From: CAYRCJ01 sp964422785
GTDB lineage: Bacteria > Patescibacteriota > Minisyncoccia > UBA11713 > 2-01-FULL-45-33
Assembly: GCA_964422785.1 (NCBI GenBank)
Contig: CAYRCJ010000006.1
Span: 1 to 30,975 of the forward strand
Length of the DNA stretch: 30,975 bases
Reading direction: 5' to 3'
Positions within the stretch are counted from its first letter, which is position 1. Each line of letters begins with the position of its first letter. The notes beneath the pieces are model-generated. The model was given only the letters and a program-made list of their open reading frames with translations. It was not told the origin of the DNA and did no database searches. A program made the position numbers and the translations under genes. Positions 1-8,047 of this stretch are shown here, in pieces.

Positions 1-594
1 ACGCACTGTCAGAAGCGGGAGCTGAAAAAACATGGGAGTGTCGGATCTTTGTTTTCCGGATTTGAACAGAAAATTTTAAACCCGGACGACAACGGAGTTG
101 GCGAAATTTTAATTCGCGGTAAAGGTGTAATGCTGGGCTACTGGTCCCGGGATATCGGAGTCGATAAAGAAAAGACTTCAAAATCAATCGACGCCGAAAA
201 TTGGTTTCATACCGGAGACCTGGGGAAGATTGACCGGGACGGAGTTTTATTTTTCGCGGGCCGCCTGAAAGATATGATAAAGGGTTTGGGCGGAGAAAAT
301 ATTTATCCCGGTGAAATTGAGCGGGTCTTAACGGCGCATCCGCTGGTTGCGGAGGCCGCGGTGATCGGAGTTAAAGATAAAAAATGGGGCGAAAAAATAA
401 AAGCATTTTTGGTTTTAAAAGATCCCGAGTCGGCGAAAAATTTTTCTCAAAAAGATATTTTGGATTATTGCAGAAAACAATTGGCGCCTTTTAAAATTCC
501 TCACGAAATCGAATATATGCCCGAGCTTCCCAAGAATTTTGCCGGGAAGGTTTTAAAAAAAGAGTTGACCCTGTTAAATAAGGACTCAATTTAA
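1..594 (+). CDS. Acyl-CoA synthetase (AMP-binding), C-terminal part; 5' end outside window
   Basis: The reading frame is open from base 1, so the gene starts upstream of the window. An alternative TTG at 49 would only give a fragment. What remains is the hinge and C-terminal lid of an ANL-superfamily adenylate-forming enzyme, which activates a carboxylic acid with ATP and transfers it to CoA. Visible motifs are GSVG near the start, WFHTGDLG (the ribose-binding TGD motif), GRLKDMIKGLGGENIYPGEI (the hinge motif) and PKNFAGKVLKKEL, whose lysine is the expected adenylation residue. It most resembles long- or medium-chain fatty-acyl-CoA ligases, but the substrate pocket lies outside the window, so specificity is unknown. 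Lipid metabolism genes are sparse in CPR bacteria, so it may serve scavenged fatty acids (inference). Confidence 0.9.
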   Translation, partial: THCQKRELKKHGSVGSLFSGFEQKILNPDDNGVGEILIRGKGVMLGYWSRDIGVDKEKTSKSIDAENWFHTGDLGKIDRDGVLFFAGRLKDMIKGLGGENIYPGEIERVLTAHPLVAEAAVIGVKDKKWGEKIKAFLVLKDPESAKNFSQKDILDYCRKQLAPFKIPHEIEYMPELPKNFAGKVLKKELTLLNKDSI

Positions 595-600
595 CAGGGT
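568..600 (+). terminator. Perfect 11-bp inverted repeat at the end of the acyl-CoA synthetase gene
   Basis: ACCCTGTTAAA (568-578) and its exact complement (590-600) flank an 11-nt loop containing the stop codon region. No T-tract follows directly. The next hairpin (605-628) does have one, so the two may act as a double terminator. Confidence 0.5.
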
Positions 601-633
601 TGACAAAATAGCGCTTAGGCGCTATTTTATTTT
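600..633 (+). promoter_or_regulatory. TTGACA/TATTTT promoter with a palindromic spacer, or a T-tailed terminator
   Basis: TTGACA (600-605) and TATTTT (623-628) are 17 bp apart, the ideal sigma-70 spacing. The spacer is a perfect palindrome: AAAATAGCGC (605-614) pairs with 619-628 around a TTAG loop. A nearly identical element lies at 9401-9434 before another short gene. The A-stem-T layout would also work as an intrinsic terminator. The two roles cannot be separated by reading. Confidence 0.5.
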
Positions 634-655
634 CAGATTGAAAAGGAGAGCGATT

Positions 656-1321
656 ATGTTTCCGGAACAGATTGTAGAAATGGAAAATGAAGAACACCTA
701 AGGAGTCTGAAGGGTTTCGCAAGGGGAGAAGATATAGTTTTAAAGGAGGAGGGAGAAAGAAATTTAGTCGGTCTATCCGCTCATGATCTTATGGCCAAGC
801 GAATAAGTGAAGCCAAAGAAACTATGAGAAGAAACATTGAAGAGGAAAGATTGACAATGATCGAGAGAAAAAGACGGGAGAGTACAGAGGAAGGAGCCAG
901 GCGTTACCGCGTTGCGGCAAAAGATTTAGCTTACAGATATTTTGGAATTGCCACCCATGATTTTAAGCCGGAAGATCACATAGCCCTGGATAATTTTTTA
1001 AGAAAAGAGATTTTAAAAAGTTTTACTTTTCACTCAATATGGAATGCCGTTTCCACTTTTGGAATTTTTTCTCTGGCTTATTTTACTCATAGTCATTACG
1101 GTATATTTTCTTCATATTTAGGCAAAATGTTACTCACAGCTTCCTTACTTGGCGCTTTCTTGCAGTTTGTAATAAATATAAAAATGGATTGGGATGATCC
1201 TGGGGATTCGGAATTAAGATTTCTTAAATATCACTTTTCTTTTTTGTGGAACAGGAGATATTTTCTGGCGGATGCCAAAGAGCGCCAGCAAAAAGAATTG
1301 GCCACAAAGTCGGCGCAATAA
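656..1321 (+). CDS. Orphan two-TM protein with a long charged N-terminal helix
   Basis: I do not recognise a family. The ATG at 656 is chosen over the TTG at 638 because GGAGAG (645-650) is a well-placed Shine-Dalgarno site. The 221-residue product has a highly charged first half, rich in Glu, Arg and Lys (about residues 10-85), likely a long helix or coiled coil. Two hydrophobic segments follow at about residues 125-145 and 150-172, then a basic C-terminal tail with aromatic WNRRYF. No signal peptide is present, so both ends are probably cytosolic. It stands alone between a promoter-like palindrome and a strong bidirectional terminator, so it is a single-gene transcription unit. Confidence 0.7.
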   Translation: MFPEQIVEMENEEHLRSLKGFARGEDIVLKEEGERNLVGLSAHDLMAKRISEAKETMRRNIEEERLTMIERKRRESTEEGARRYRVAAKDLAYRYFGIATHDFKPEDHIALDNFLRKEILKSFTFHSIWNAVSTFGIFSLAYFTHSHYGIFSSYLGKMLLTASLLGAFLQFVINIKMDWDDPGDSELRFLKYHFSFLWNRRYFLADAKERQQKELATKSAQ

Positions 1322-1326
1322 ATAAA

Positions 1327-1352
1327 CCCACTCCGATGGACATCGGAGTGGG
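1327..1352. terminator. Bidirectional terminator hairpin between the orphan gene and rnpB
   Basis: CCCACTCCGAT (1327-1337) pairs perfectly with ATCGGAGTGGG (1342-1352) around a 4-nt loop. It sits 6 bases after the stop of the plus-strand gene and directly after the 3' end of RNase P RNA on the minus strand, where GGGTTTATT follows. It belongs to the recurring CCGAT-N4-ATCGG hairpin class of this window. Confidence 0.8.
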
Positions 1353-1353
1353 T

Positions 1354-1752
1354 ATTCTTTATCTATAAGCCGAATTCTGTACTACGACGCAAGCCTGCCT
1401 GTCGGCAGACAGGGTCGAAGCGATAGTCATCTGTCTGGGCCCTTGATTACTCTTGGGCTCAAGCCCCCGCAAGCGGGGTTGCACCGGACAAGTGTTTTCC
1501 ACCACGCGCTGTCGCCAACGCGTGCTGTGGGCTTTTACCCCACTCTTTTCACCCTTGCGCTATCAACTTTTTTGGCTTTAGACCAAAAATGGTGACGTCC
1601 GCGGTATTGTTTCTGTGGCACTGTCTCGTTCCGATATTCATCGGAAGGTGGCCGTTAGCCACTGTCTCTAAATCTCAAAAATTTTGAGAAATGGTGTTCG
1701 GACTTTCCTACCCTCCGATTTGCATCGGAGGATTAACTATCCGATAAAGAAC
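1354..1752 (-). ncRNA. rnpB: RNase P RNA (bacterial class A)
   Basis: Read on the minus strand, the universal RNase P blocks occur in order: GGTAGGAAAGTCCGAACAC (P4 5' side, around 1693-1711), CAGTGCCACAGAAACAATAC (around 1602-1621), GGGGTAAAAGCCCACAG (around 1525-1541), and ACAGAATTCGGCTTATAG at the 3' end (P4 3' side, around 1365-1382). The termini pair: TTCTTTATC at the 5' end (1743-1751) is exactly complementary to GATAAAGAA at the 3' end (1355-1363), forming helix P1. The RNA is the catalytic subunit that removes 5' leaders from pre-tRNAs. Two internal hairpins (1712-1731, the P3 position, and 1629-1646) have the same CCGAT-N4-ATCGG core as nearby terminators. Ends are set from P1 and the promoter and are good to a few bases. 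Confidence 0.97.
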
Positions 1753-1758
1753 TTCCCA

Positions 1759-1786
1759 ATTATAGCAAATTTATACGCAAAGTCAA
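1759..1786 (-). promoter_or_regulatory. Promoter of rnpB
   Basis: On the minus strand, TTGACT (1781-1786) and a perfect TATAAT (1759-1764) are separated by 16 bp. Initiation about 7 nt downstream gives a start near 1752, matching the 5' strand of P1. The -35 box contains the stop codon of the upstream HTH gene (1783-1785). Confidence 0.85.
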
Positions 1787-2004
1787 TCTTCCAACACCTT
1801 TATAATCAGTTTTCTGGACGGTTTCTTTTGGCCCAGTTTTTTCATCAAAGATTCAATTTGGTCCAAGGTATACATTCTGTAGTTGTTTATGGGGTGTCGC
1901 CAGGCTGAAAACTTCCTGGTTCTATCCCAATTTCTAAGGGTAAGCTCGCTTACCCCTATGATTTTGGCTGCCTGCTTTATAGTAAGATACTTTTTGCCGT
2001 CCAT
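1783..2004 (-). CDS. Small MerR-type helix-turn-helix DNA-binding protein
   Basis: The 73-residue product is little more than one winged-helix domain. LTIKQAAKIIGVSELTLRNW (about residues 7-26) is the HTH, followed by the wing region ending in NNYRMYTLDQIESLMKKL. This layout matches the MerR/excisionase-like DNA-binding domain (HTH_17 type), with no effector domain. It could be a transcription factor, a recombination directionality factor or a regulator of its neighbours. It is divergent from the polymerase-like gene at 2071, with 66 bp between the starts, so it could control both. The ATG at 2004 has no strong Shine-Dalgarno site. Its stop overlaps the rnpB -35 box. Confidence 0.85.
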   Translation of the reverse strand: MDGKKYLTIKQAAKIIGVSELTLRNWDRTRKFSAWRHPINNYRMYTLDQIESLMKKLGQKKPSRKLIIKVLED

Positions 2005-2036
2005 ATACCACTACTATGCCAGTATTTTGTACACAT

Positions 2037-2064
2037 TTGCAAATGCCCCGCTATTTCATATAAT
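2037..2064 (+). promoter_or_regulatory. Promoter of the polymerase-like gene, leaderless
   Basis: TTGCAA (2037-2042), a 16-bp spacer and a perfect TATAAT (2059-2064). The ATG at 2071 begins 6 nt after the -10 box, so transcription should start on or next to the start codon. No Shine-Dalgarno site is present. Confidence 0.75.
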
Positions 2065-2070
2065 AAACTG

Positions 2071-4437
2071 ATGCAAAAAGAAAATGATTTTTTCATTCGC
2101 GCTTCTGAATGGTGCCTTTATTTTTTGGCGTTTTTGCTGCCTTTTTGGTTTTTGCCGGTGACAGTGGCGCCGGTAGATTTTAATAAATTTTTAATGGTCT
2201 CGGTTCTCGTTACTTTATCTTTCATATTTTATCTCGCCCATGCCATTTTGCGGGGTAGAATTGCCGTCGGGTTTCACTGGATTTTTGGTCTAATGGGCGC
2301 GACAGGTATTTTTTGGCTGGCATCGGCGATTCTTTCCAGGTCCGGATCCGCGGTGTTCTGGGGAATAGGGGCGGAGACAAACAGCTTTCTCGCAATTCTG
2401 ATATTTTTGGCAATGTCCTGGCTTATTGCCATGCTGGTTACGGATCTTAAATCTTTCAAAAAACTTTTTGGTTTTTTCATTCTTGGATTGTCAGTTTTCA
2501 TTTTGTTTATATTTGCTTCTGTCTTGGGTATAGGCAAATTAGCCGGAGGACTTTTGAGCGACAAAACATTTAACCCTATCGGATCCTGGAATGGCGTCGC
2601 TCTCGCAGCCTGTTTTTTTGTGGTGATGCTTTACCCTTTGATTTTGGGTCTTCGCGGCTCCCGAAGGATTTTTAGATGGTTTCTCATGGTTTTTTTCCTG
2701 CTAAGCGTATTTGTTATGGTAGTTGTTAATTTTCCTTTAGCCTGGGTTATTTTAGGATTTTTTTCCTTGATTTTATTAAGTTACGCGATTTGGAAAAGAA
2801 AGATTACTTCAGCGGCTCTTTTGCTGACCTTTTTTTTGCTGATTGTTTCTATTTTAGGATTTGCATTCGGGGACAGTTTCGCCAAAATATCCTCAAATGT
2901 TTTTAAAGTTCAGGCTCCGCTCGAGATTGGGGTATCGCATTCGGCCACCTTTGGGGTTTTGAAAAACGCTCTTAAGGAGGATTTCTTTTTTGGAAAGGGG
3001 CCGGCTACCTTCGGTTATTTATGGGATTTATATAAGCCGACAGATGTTAATCAGACTGTTTTTTGGGGCGTTAAGTTTAACGTAGGCTCCTCATATATTT
3101 TCAGTCTTCTGGGGGAGATTGGCATTTTGGGCTGGCTTGTTTTTGTGGCGTTTCTTTTAAGTGTTCTATATTTTGGAATTAAGATTTTATCCGCCGCCGA
3201 GACAGACAAACAGCCATTTTTTATGTCGGTATTTTTTATGGCTATATTGTCCGTCGTGGTGTTTTCTTTATATCCGGCGTCCTACACTTTGGTGGCAATG
3301 GGTTTCTTTTCAATCGGGCTTATATTGGCTCTGCTTCGTCTTAACGGCAATATTTTGGTGCGCGAGATTCGTCTTTTTGGCGAAGGTCCGTCAGGGTTTA
3401 TATCCGCCTTTTTAATAGTTTTATTAATTATCGGGGCTCTTTTTGCTCTCTACAGAAACGGATCCAAATATGCGGCTGAAATTTATTTCTCTCAAGGGCT
3501 AAGCGCTTTTAATAACTCCGGGAACATTGATCTGGCGGAGAAAAAGTTTATTTCCGCAGCTTCTCTAGACAGCGGAAATTATATTTACCAGCAATTTCTT
3601 TCTCAGCTCTATATGGCCAGGGCCCAATTTTTGCTTCAGGACAAACAAACTCCAAAGGAGCTTTTGGGTTCCAAATTCAAAGACGCGCTTGATAAAGCCG
3701 TGGGCTCAGCCCAAAACGCAATCAACCTGGCTCCTCTCGAGGCCAATAACTACAGAGCTCTGGGAAAAATTTACGAATTTTTAACTTCTTTAAATGCCGC
3801 CGGCGCGGCTGACGCGGCAATATTTCAATATGATGCCGCCATCAAGCATGCTCCGAATAATCCTCTTTTTGATTACGACAAAGCCTCTCTTTACCTGTCT
3901 GAGGCAGTCGCGAAAAAAAGCGGAGATTTTTTGAAAAAAGCGGAAAGCGAACTTTTAAAAGCAGTGGAGCTAAAACCTGATTATGCCGATGCTCATTTCT
4001 TGTTGGCGCAGATTTACGATGCGGAGGGGAATTCTTCCGAGGCGATAAAAAGAGGCGAGGCGGCCGCTCTTCTTTCTCCAAACGACATTGGTACGTTATT
4101 TCAATTGGGCCTCCTCTACTACAAAAACGAAAGGCTAGCCGATGCCGAGGTTGTGTTTAACCGCACAGTTTCCATAAATTCCAATTATTCTAACGCCAGG
4201 TACTTTTTGGGCTTGATTTATGATCGGACCAAACGCAAGGATGCCGCCTTGGAGCAATTCCAGAAAATAGCTTCTTTAAATCAGGATAACGATGAGATCA
4301 AAAAAATCATATCAAACATTCAGTCCGGCAGACCGGCGCTATTCAAGATTTCTCCTCCGCTTTCACCATCAACAATAAAAGAAGTCCCCGTTAAAGACGC
4401 AAGCGAAAAATCGGTTCTCCGCGCCAAGAAAAAGTAG
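2071..4437 (+). CDS. O-antigen polymerase/ligase-like membrane protein with C-terminal TPR repeats
   Basis: The 788-residue protein has two halves. Residues 1 to about 465 contain ten or more hydrophobic segments. A loop with GKGPATFGYLWDLYKP resembles the conserved periplasmic loop of Wzy/WaaL-type (O-Ag_lig) enzymes, which polymerise or transfer lipid-linked glycans. From about residue 475 the protein is soluble and helical with TPR-like units, for example AISLAPLEANNYRALGKIYE-like stretches, LKPDYADAHFLLAQIYDAEG and VSINSNYSNARYFLGLIYDR. The C-terminus is basic. TPR fusions of this kind are common in Patescibacteria and Gram-positives. Its stop is immediately followed by the murJ start, so both probably act on undecaprenyl-linked substrates. 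Whether the glycan is a wall polymer or a protein glycan (pilin-type ligase) cannot be told. Confidence 0.8.
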   Translation: MQKENDFFIRASEWCLYFLAFLLPFWFLPVTVAPVDFNKFLMVSVLVTLSFIFYLAHAILRGRIAVGFHWIFGLMGATGIFWLASAILSRSGSAVFWGIGAETNSFLAILIFLAMSWLIAMLVTDLKSFKKLFGFFILGLSVFILFIFASVLGIGKLAGGLLSDKTFNPIGSWNGVALAACFFVVMLYPLILGLRGSRRIFRWFLMVFFLLSVFVMVVVNFPLAWVILGFFSLILLSYAIWKRKITSAALLLTFFLLIVSILGFAFGDSFAKISSNVFKVQAPLEIGVSHSATFGVLKNALKEDFFFGKGPATFGYLWDLYKPTDVNQTVFWGVKFNVGSSYIFSLLGEIGILGWLVFVAFLLSVLYFGIKILSAAETDKQPFFMSVFFMAILSVVVFSLYPASYTLVAMGFFSIGLILALLRLNGNILVREIRLFGEGPSGFISAFLIVLLIIGALFALYRNGSKYAAEIYFSQGLSAFNNSGNIDLAEKKFISAASLDSGNYIYQQFLSQLYMARAQFLLQDKQTPKELLGSKFKDALDKAVGSAQNAINLAPLEANNYRALGKIYEFLTSLNAAGAADAAIFQYDAAIKHAPNNPLFDYDKASLYLSEAVAKKSGDFLKKAESELLKAVELKPDYADAHFLLAQIYDAEGNSSEAIKRGEAAALLSPNDIGTLFQLGLLYYKNERLADAEVVFNRTVSINSNYSNARYFLGLIYDRTKRKDAALEQFQKIASLNQDNDEIKKIISNIQSGRPALFKISPPLSPSTIKEVPVKDASEKSVLRAKKK

Positions 4438-6135
4438 ATGAGGCTGCCGAAAATTTTTCATACAGGCATTCTAGATATTCACAGAGCCGCTTTTTGGCTT
4501 GCGATTTTTGGAATTTTGGCGGATATTTTGGGGCTCGCGCGCGACAGATTGCTTGCCGGAATTTTTGGAGCCACCCGCACGCTGGATATTTATTACGCGG
4601 CTTTTAGGGTCCCGGATTTTCTTTATACATTGATGCTGTTTTTTACGGCATCCACCGCGATTATTCCGATTTTTTTACAAAAGTACAACAGCTCCCGGGA
4701 AGAAGCCGAGGAGCTGTTTGGTTCAATAATTTTATTCTTTATTCTTGTTCTGGGATTATTGGCGGGAGCGGCTTTTATATTTATGCCGGCGCTTACCAGA
4801 TTATTGCTTCCCGGTTTTTCTCCGGAAGATCAGTCTACCGCCACTATCTTAAGCCGTATTTTACTTTTTTCCCCTTTGCTTTTAGGGTTTTCCAATATTT
4901 TATCCAGCATTACCCAATCTTTCAGGCGTTTTTTCGTCTATGCCCTGAGTCCGGTTTTTTATAACGTAGGGATTATTGTTGGGATTTTATTTTTGTATCA
5001 AAAATTCGGACTCGCCGGTCTTGCCTGGGGGACTGCCCTGGGGGCTTTTTTACATATGCTAATACAGCTTCCCTCGATTTTGCAACTCAAAATTTTTCCG
5101 AAAATTTCAAATTTATTCAGCCGCGACCTGAAAAAAGTTATAATGCTTTCCCTTCCGAGAACAATGGGGCTCACTATGACCCAGATTACCACTTCAATTT
5201 TTACAGGCATTGCCTCCACGCTGTCATTGGGCAGCATATCTATATTTAACCTGGCTTCCAATTTGGAAAATATACCGATCACCATAATCGGGCTTTCTTA
5301 TAGCGTGGCGGCTTTTCCAAATTTGGCGGATTTTTCCTTGAGCCAAGCCAAGGACCGTTTCAAGGAACATTTTATCGGAGCATTTCGCCACATCATTTTT
5401 TGGACGGTTCCGTTTTCGGTTTTGTTTTTGGTGCTTCGCGCTCAGATTGTAAGAGTTATTTTGGGAACCGGTAATTTTAATTGGAATGATACCAGGCTTA
5501 CGGCCGCCTCTTTATTTTTGTTGAGTCTTGCAATAATTTTTCAAAGTTTATTTATGCTTTTAATAAGAGCTTTTTACGCTGAAGGAGAGGCCTGGAAACC
5601 GCTGCTATTTAATATTTTTTCGATGGCGCTTAGCATCGCCGGAGCTTTTATTTTTGTGTCGGAACTTTCCTCCCTGCACAACTTAGGAATAGTTTTGTCC
5701 AAGATGCTGCGGATCTCGGATATTCCGGATATCCGGGTACTGGCGCTTCCTTTGGGAATTTTTATCGGCAGCGCCATAAACTTTTTTCTTTTATTTTTTT
5801 CCTTTAAGAAGATCTTCGGCTGGTTTCCTACTCACGGTTCTGAAAGAACGATTTCAGAAATCTTTTTGGGGAGCTTCGCGGGCGGGGCCGCTTCTTATCT
5901 TGCCTTGGGAACTTTCTCGTTTTTGCTTAATCTTCACAAATTTAGCGGCGTTTTTTTACAAGGGTTTCTTGCCGGACTTTCCGGTATTGTCATTACAGGC
6001 CTCGCTCTGAAAATTCTTGGAAACAAAGAATTTTCAGAAGTTTACCTGAACCTTAAGAATATTTTCACAAAAAAGAATGTTTTGTCTTCTATCGCCGAGA
6101 GCGGACCAATGCCTGAGCCTGAAAAACTTCCATGA
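4438..6135 (+). CDS. murJ: Lipid II flippase MurJ (MviN family)
   Basis: This 565-residue polytopic protein belongs to the MOP exporter superfamily. It has about 14 hydrophobic segments, with the typical N-terminal pattern ILGLARDRLLAGIFGATRTL and a DIYYAAFRVPDFLYTLM segment that matches the MurJ signature region. MurJ flips lipid II across the membrane for peptidoglycan synthesis. The ATG directly follows the TAG of the upstream gene (0 nt), and the stop overlaps the lepA start by 4 bp (ATGA), so the three genes are translationally coupled. The hydrophilic tail of about 25 residues after the last TM is slightly longer than usual. Confidence 0.93.
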   Translation: MRLPKIFHTGILDIHRAAFWLAIFGILADILGLARDRLLAGIFGATRTLDIYYAAFRVPDFLYTLMLFFTASTAIIPIFLQKYNSSREEAEELFGSIILFFILVLGLLAGAAFIFMPALTRLLLPGFSPEDQSTATILSRILLFSPLLLGFSNILSSITQSFRRFFVYALSPVFYNVGIIVGILFLYQKFGLAGLAWGTALGAFLHMLIQLPSILQLKIFPKISNLFSRDLKKVIMLSLPRTMGLTMTQITTSIFTGIASTLSLGSISIFNLASNLENIPITIIGLSYSVAAFPNLADFSLSQAKDRFKEHFIGAFRHIIFWTVPFSVLFLVLRAQIVRVILGTGNFNWNDTRLTAASLFLLSLAIIFQSLFMLLIRAFYAEGEAWKPLLFNIFSMALSIAGAFIFVSELSSLHNLGIVLSKMLRISDIPDIRVLALPLGIFIGSAINFFLLFFSFKKIFGWFPTHGSERTISEIFLGSFAGGAASYLALGTFSFLLNLHKFSGVFLQGFLAGLSGIVITGLALKILGNKEFSEVYLNLKNIFTKKNVLSSIAESGPMPEPEKLP

Positions 6136-7922
6136 ACAACATCCGAAATTTTTGCATTATAGCCCACATTGACCACGGCAAATCCACCTTGGCGGACCGT
6201 TTTTTGGAATTTACCGGAACTATTGAGGCAAGAAAAATGCGGAGCCAGTTTTTGGACAGAATGGATTTGGAACGGGAACGCGGGATCACGATAAAAATGC
6301 AGCCGGTGAGGATGAGCTACAAAAATTTTATTTTTAATCTGATAGATACTCCCGGGCACATAGATTTTAATTACGAGGTATCCCGGGCTCTTTTGGCCGT
6401 GGAGGGAGCGATTTTATTGGTGGATGCCACCAAGGGGGTGCAGGCGCAGACAATTTCCAATCTGGAGCTTGCCAGAAAATTTAACGTTAAAATCATTCCG
6501 GTGATAAATAAAATTGATATGGCCGATGCGCGAATTCAGGAAGCCAAACAAGAGCTGGTTGAGCTATTGGGTTGCGAAGAAGAAGATATTTTTTTGGTGT
6601 CCGCTAAAACTGGCCAGGGAGTGGAGCCTGTTCTTGAGGCGATTATAAAAAGCATTCCCGGGCCGTCGCTTGAGAAGCCCGCCGGGACTTCAGATTCGCA
6701 GGCTCTGATTTTTGATTCTCATTTCTCGCCACACAAAGGAGTGCTGGCCTACGTTAGAATTTTTGAAGGCAAAATCAAAGCCGGAGACAAATTGAAACTT
6801 TTCCACAAAAAAGCGGAATTTCAGCCGATAGAAGTGGGGACATTTTCCCCAGATCTGACGAAAAAAGAATTTTTGGAATTTGGAGAAATCGGCTATATTG
6901 CCACTAATTTAAAAGATCCGTCTTTGGTTAGAGTGGGGGACGCGATCTCGGACTACAGGCAATCCGTCATAAACTCCAAACTGCTGAGCGGCTACTTGGA
7001 GCCGAGGCCTGTTGTTTGGGCAAGTATTTTTCCGGAAGACGCGGATGATTTTGAAAAGCTAAAAGACGCTCTCTTAAAATTAAAATTAAATGACGCTTCG
7101 CTCTCTTTCGAAGTCGAAGGCTCGGCTTTATTTGGAAGATCTTTGAGGGTAGGTTTTTTGGGGCTCCTTCATTTGGACATAACGATTGAAAGAATTGTCA
7201 GAGAATTTGGCATTCAGGTTGTGGTGGCCTCGCCCAGCATTGAATACGAAATTGTATTTCAAAAGGGCGACAAAGTCGTCTTAAGAAACGCGGAGCTTTT
7301 TGACGCAGATCAAAAGATTAAAGAAGTTTGGGAGCCGTGGTTTTCCGTCTCTATTATAGGAAGGGCAAAAGATCTCGGAGCCATAATGGAGCTTTTGCAA
7401 AAAAACGAAGGCGAACTCAAAGAAACCAAAACATTAAGCGGGCAAAGGATTTTAACTGAATCGCTGGTGCCGCTCCGAAAATTGGTTTCCGATTTCTTTG
7501 ACGATCTTAAAAGCGTAACTCAAGGCTACGGCTCAATGAGTTATGAGTTTTTTGAGAGAAGAAAAGTGGATTTGGTAAAGATGTCAGTGCTTATCGCGGA
7601 AAAAGAAGTTCCGCAGTTCGCGAAATTAGTGACCCGCTCCGAGGTGGAAGGAGAAGCGAGAAGGACTGTCGAAAAACTTGCCAACATTTTGCCCAAGCAA
7701 CTTTTTTTACTGAAGATCCAGGCTTATTCAGATGGAAGGATTTTAGCTTCCCGCACGCTAAGCGCGGTTGGAAAAAATGTGACGGCCAAGCTCTACGGGG
7801 GCGATCGAACCCGCAAAATGAAACTTTGGAAAAAACAAAAAGAAGGCAAAAAGCGCCTTCAGGCCCACGCGGACGTGGAAATTCCCCACGAGGTTTATTT
7901 GAGAATGATAAAGAGGGATTGA
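6132..7922 (+). CDS. lepA: Elongation factor 4 (LepA), ribosomal back-translocase GTPase
   Basis: At 596 residues this is full length for LepA. G motifs are intact: AHIDHGKS (P-loop, residues 11-18), RGITI (switch I), DTPGH (72-76), NKID (about 126-129) and VSAKTG. EF-G-like domains II, III and V follow, then the LepA-specific C-terminal domain with GGDRTRKMKLWKKQKEGKKR and the ending DVEIPHEVYLRMI. EF4 is a ribosome-associated GTPase that can move tRNAs backwards and affects initiation and assembly under stress. The start overlaps the murJ stop in ATGA. Coupling with an envelope gene is probably operon packing rather than shared function. Confidence 0.98.
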   Translation: MNNIRNFCIIAHIDHGKSTLADRFLEFTGTIEARKMRSQFLDRMDLERERGITIKMQPVRMSYKNFIFNLIDTPGHIDFNYEVSRALLAVEGAILLVDATKGVQAQTISNLELARKFNVKIIPVINKIDMADARIQEAKQELVELLGCEEEDIFLVSAKTGQGVEPVLEAIIKSIPGPSLEKPAGTSDSQALIFDSHFSPHKGVLAYVRIFEGKIKAGDKLKLFHKKAEFQPIEVGTFSPDLTKKEFLEFGEIGYIATNLKDPSLVRVGDAISDYRQSVINSKLLSGYLEPRPVVWASIFPEDADDFEKLKDALLKLKLNDASLSFEVEGSALFGRSLRVGFLGLLHLDITIERIVREFGIQVVVASPSIEYEIVFQKGDKVVLRNAELFDADQKIKEVWEPWFSVSIIGRAKDLGAIMELLQKNEGELKETKTLSGQRILTESLVPLRKLVSDFFDDLKSVTQGYGSMSYEFFERRKVDLVKMSVLIAEKEVPQFAKLVTRSEVEGEARRTVEKLANILPKQLFLLKIQAYSDGRILASRTLSAVGKNVTAKLYGGDRTRKMKLWKKQKEGKKRLQAHADVEIPHEVYLRMIKRD

Positions 7923-7925
7923 TTT

Positions 7926-8030
7926 TTACCTGAACAGATAAGGGACTACTGAAAAGAGAACCATTGAAATGGCCACAACGAGAGTCAGTATAGTCCACAA
8001 TGTTTGGGCTTTTTTTCGGCTCCCCTTCAT
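7926..8030 (-). CDS. 34-residue single-TM microprotein, conserved-looking in CPR genomes
   Basis: On the minus strand, ATG at 8030 opens a 34-codon frame ending in TAA at 7926-7928. The product begins MKGSRKKAQTLW, continues with one hydrophobic segment (TILTLVVAISMVLFSVVPYL) and ends FR. A basic N-terminus followed by one TM helix predicts an N-in membrane microprotein. It fills the only gap between lepA and the FtsB-like gene and is divergent from the latter with 17 bp between starts. I recall similar basic one-TM microproteins in Parcubacteria, but that is memory, not a search. Function unknown. Confidence 0.6.
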   Translation of the reverse strand: MKGSRKKAQTLWTILTLVVAISMVLFSVVPYLFR

Positions 8031-8032
8031 GA

Positions 8033-8045
8033 TATAACAATGTTA
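8033..8045. promoter_or_regulatory. Overlapping divergent -10 boxes between the microprotein and the FtsB-like gene
   Basis: The 17 bp between the two start codons hold TATAAC (8033-8038) on the plus strand, 9 nt before ATG 8048, and TAACAT (about 8040-8045, preceded by TG) on the minus strand, 9 nt before ATG 8030. There is no room for Shine-Dalgarno leaders on either side. Confidence 0.4.
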
Positions 8046-8047
8046 CA

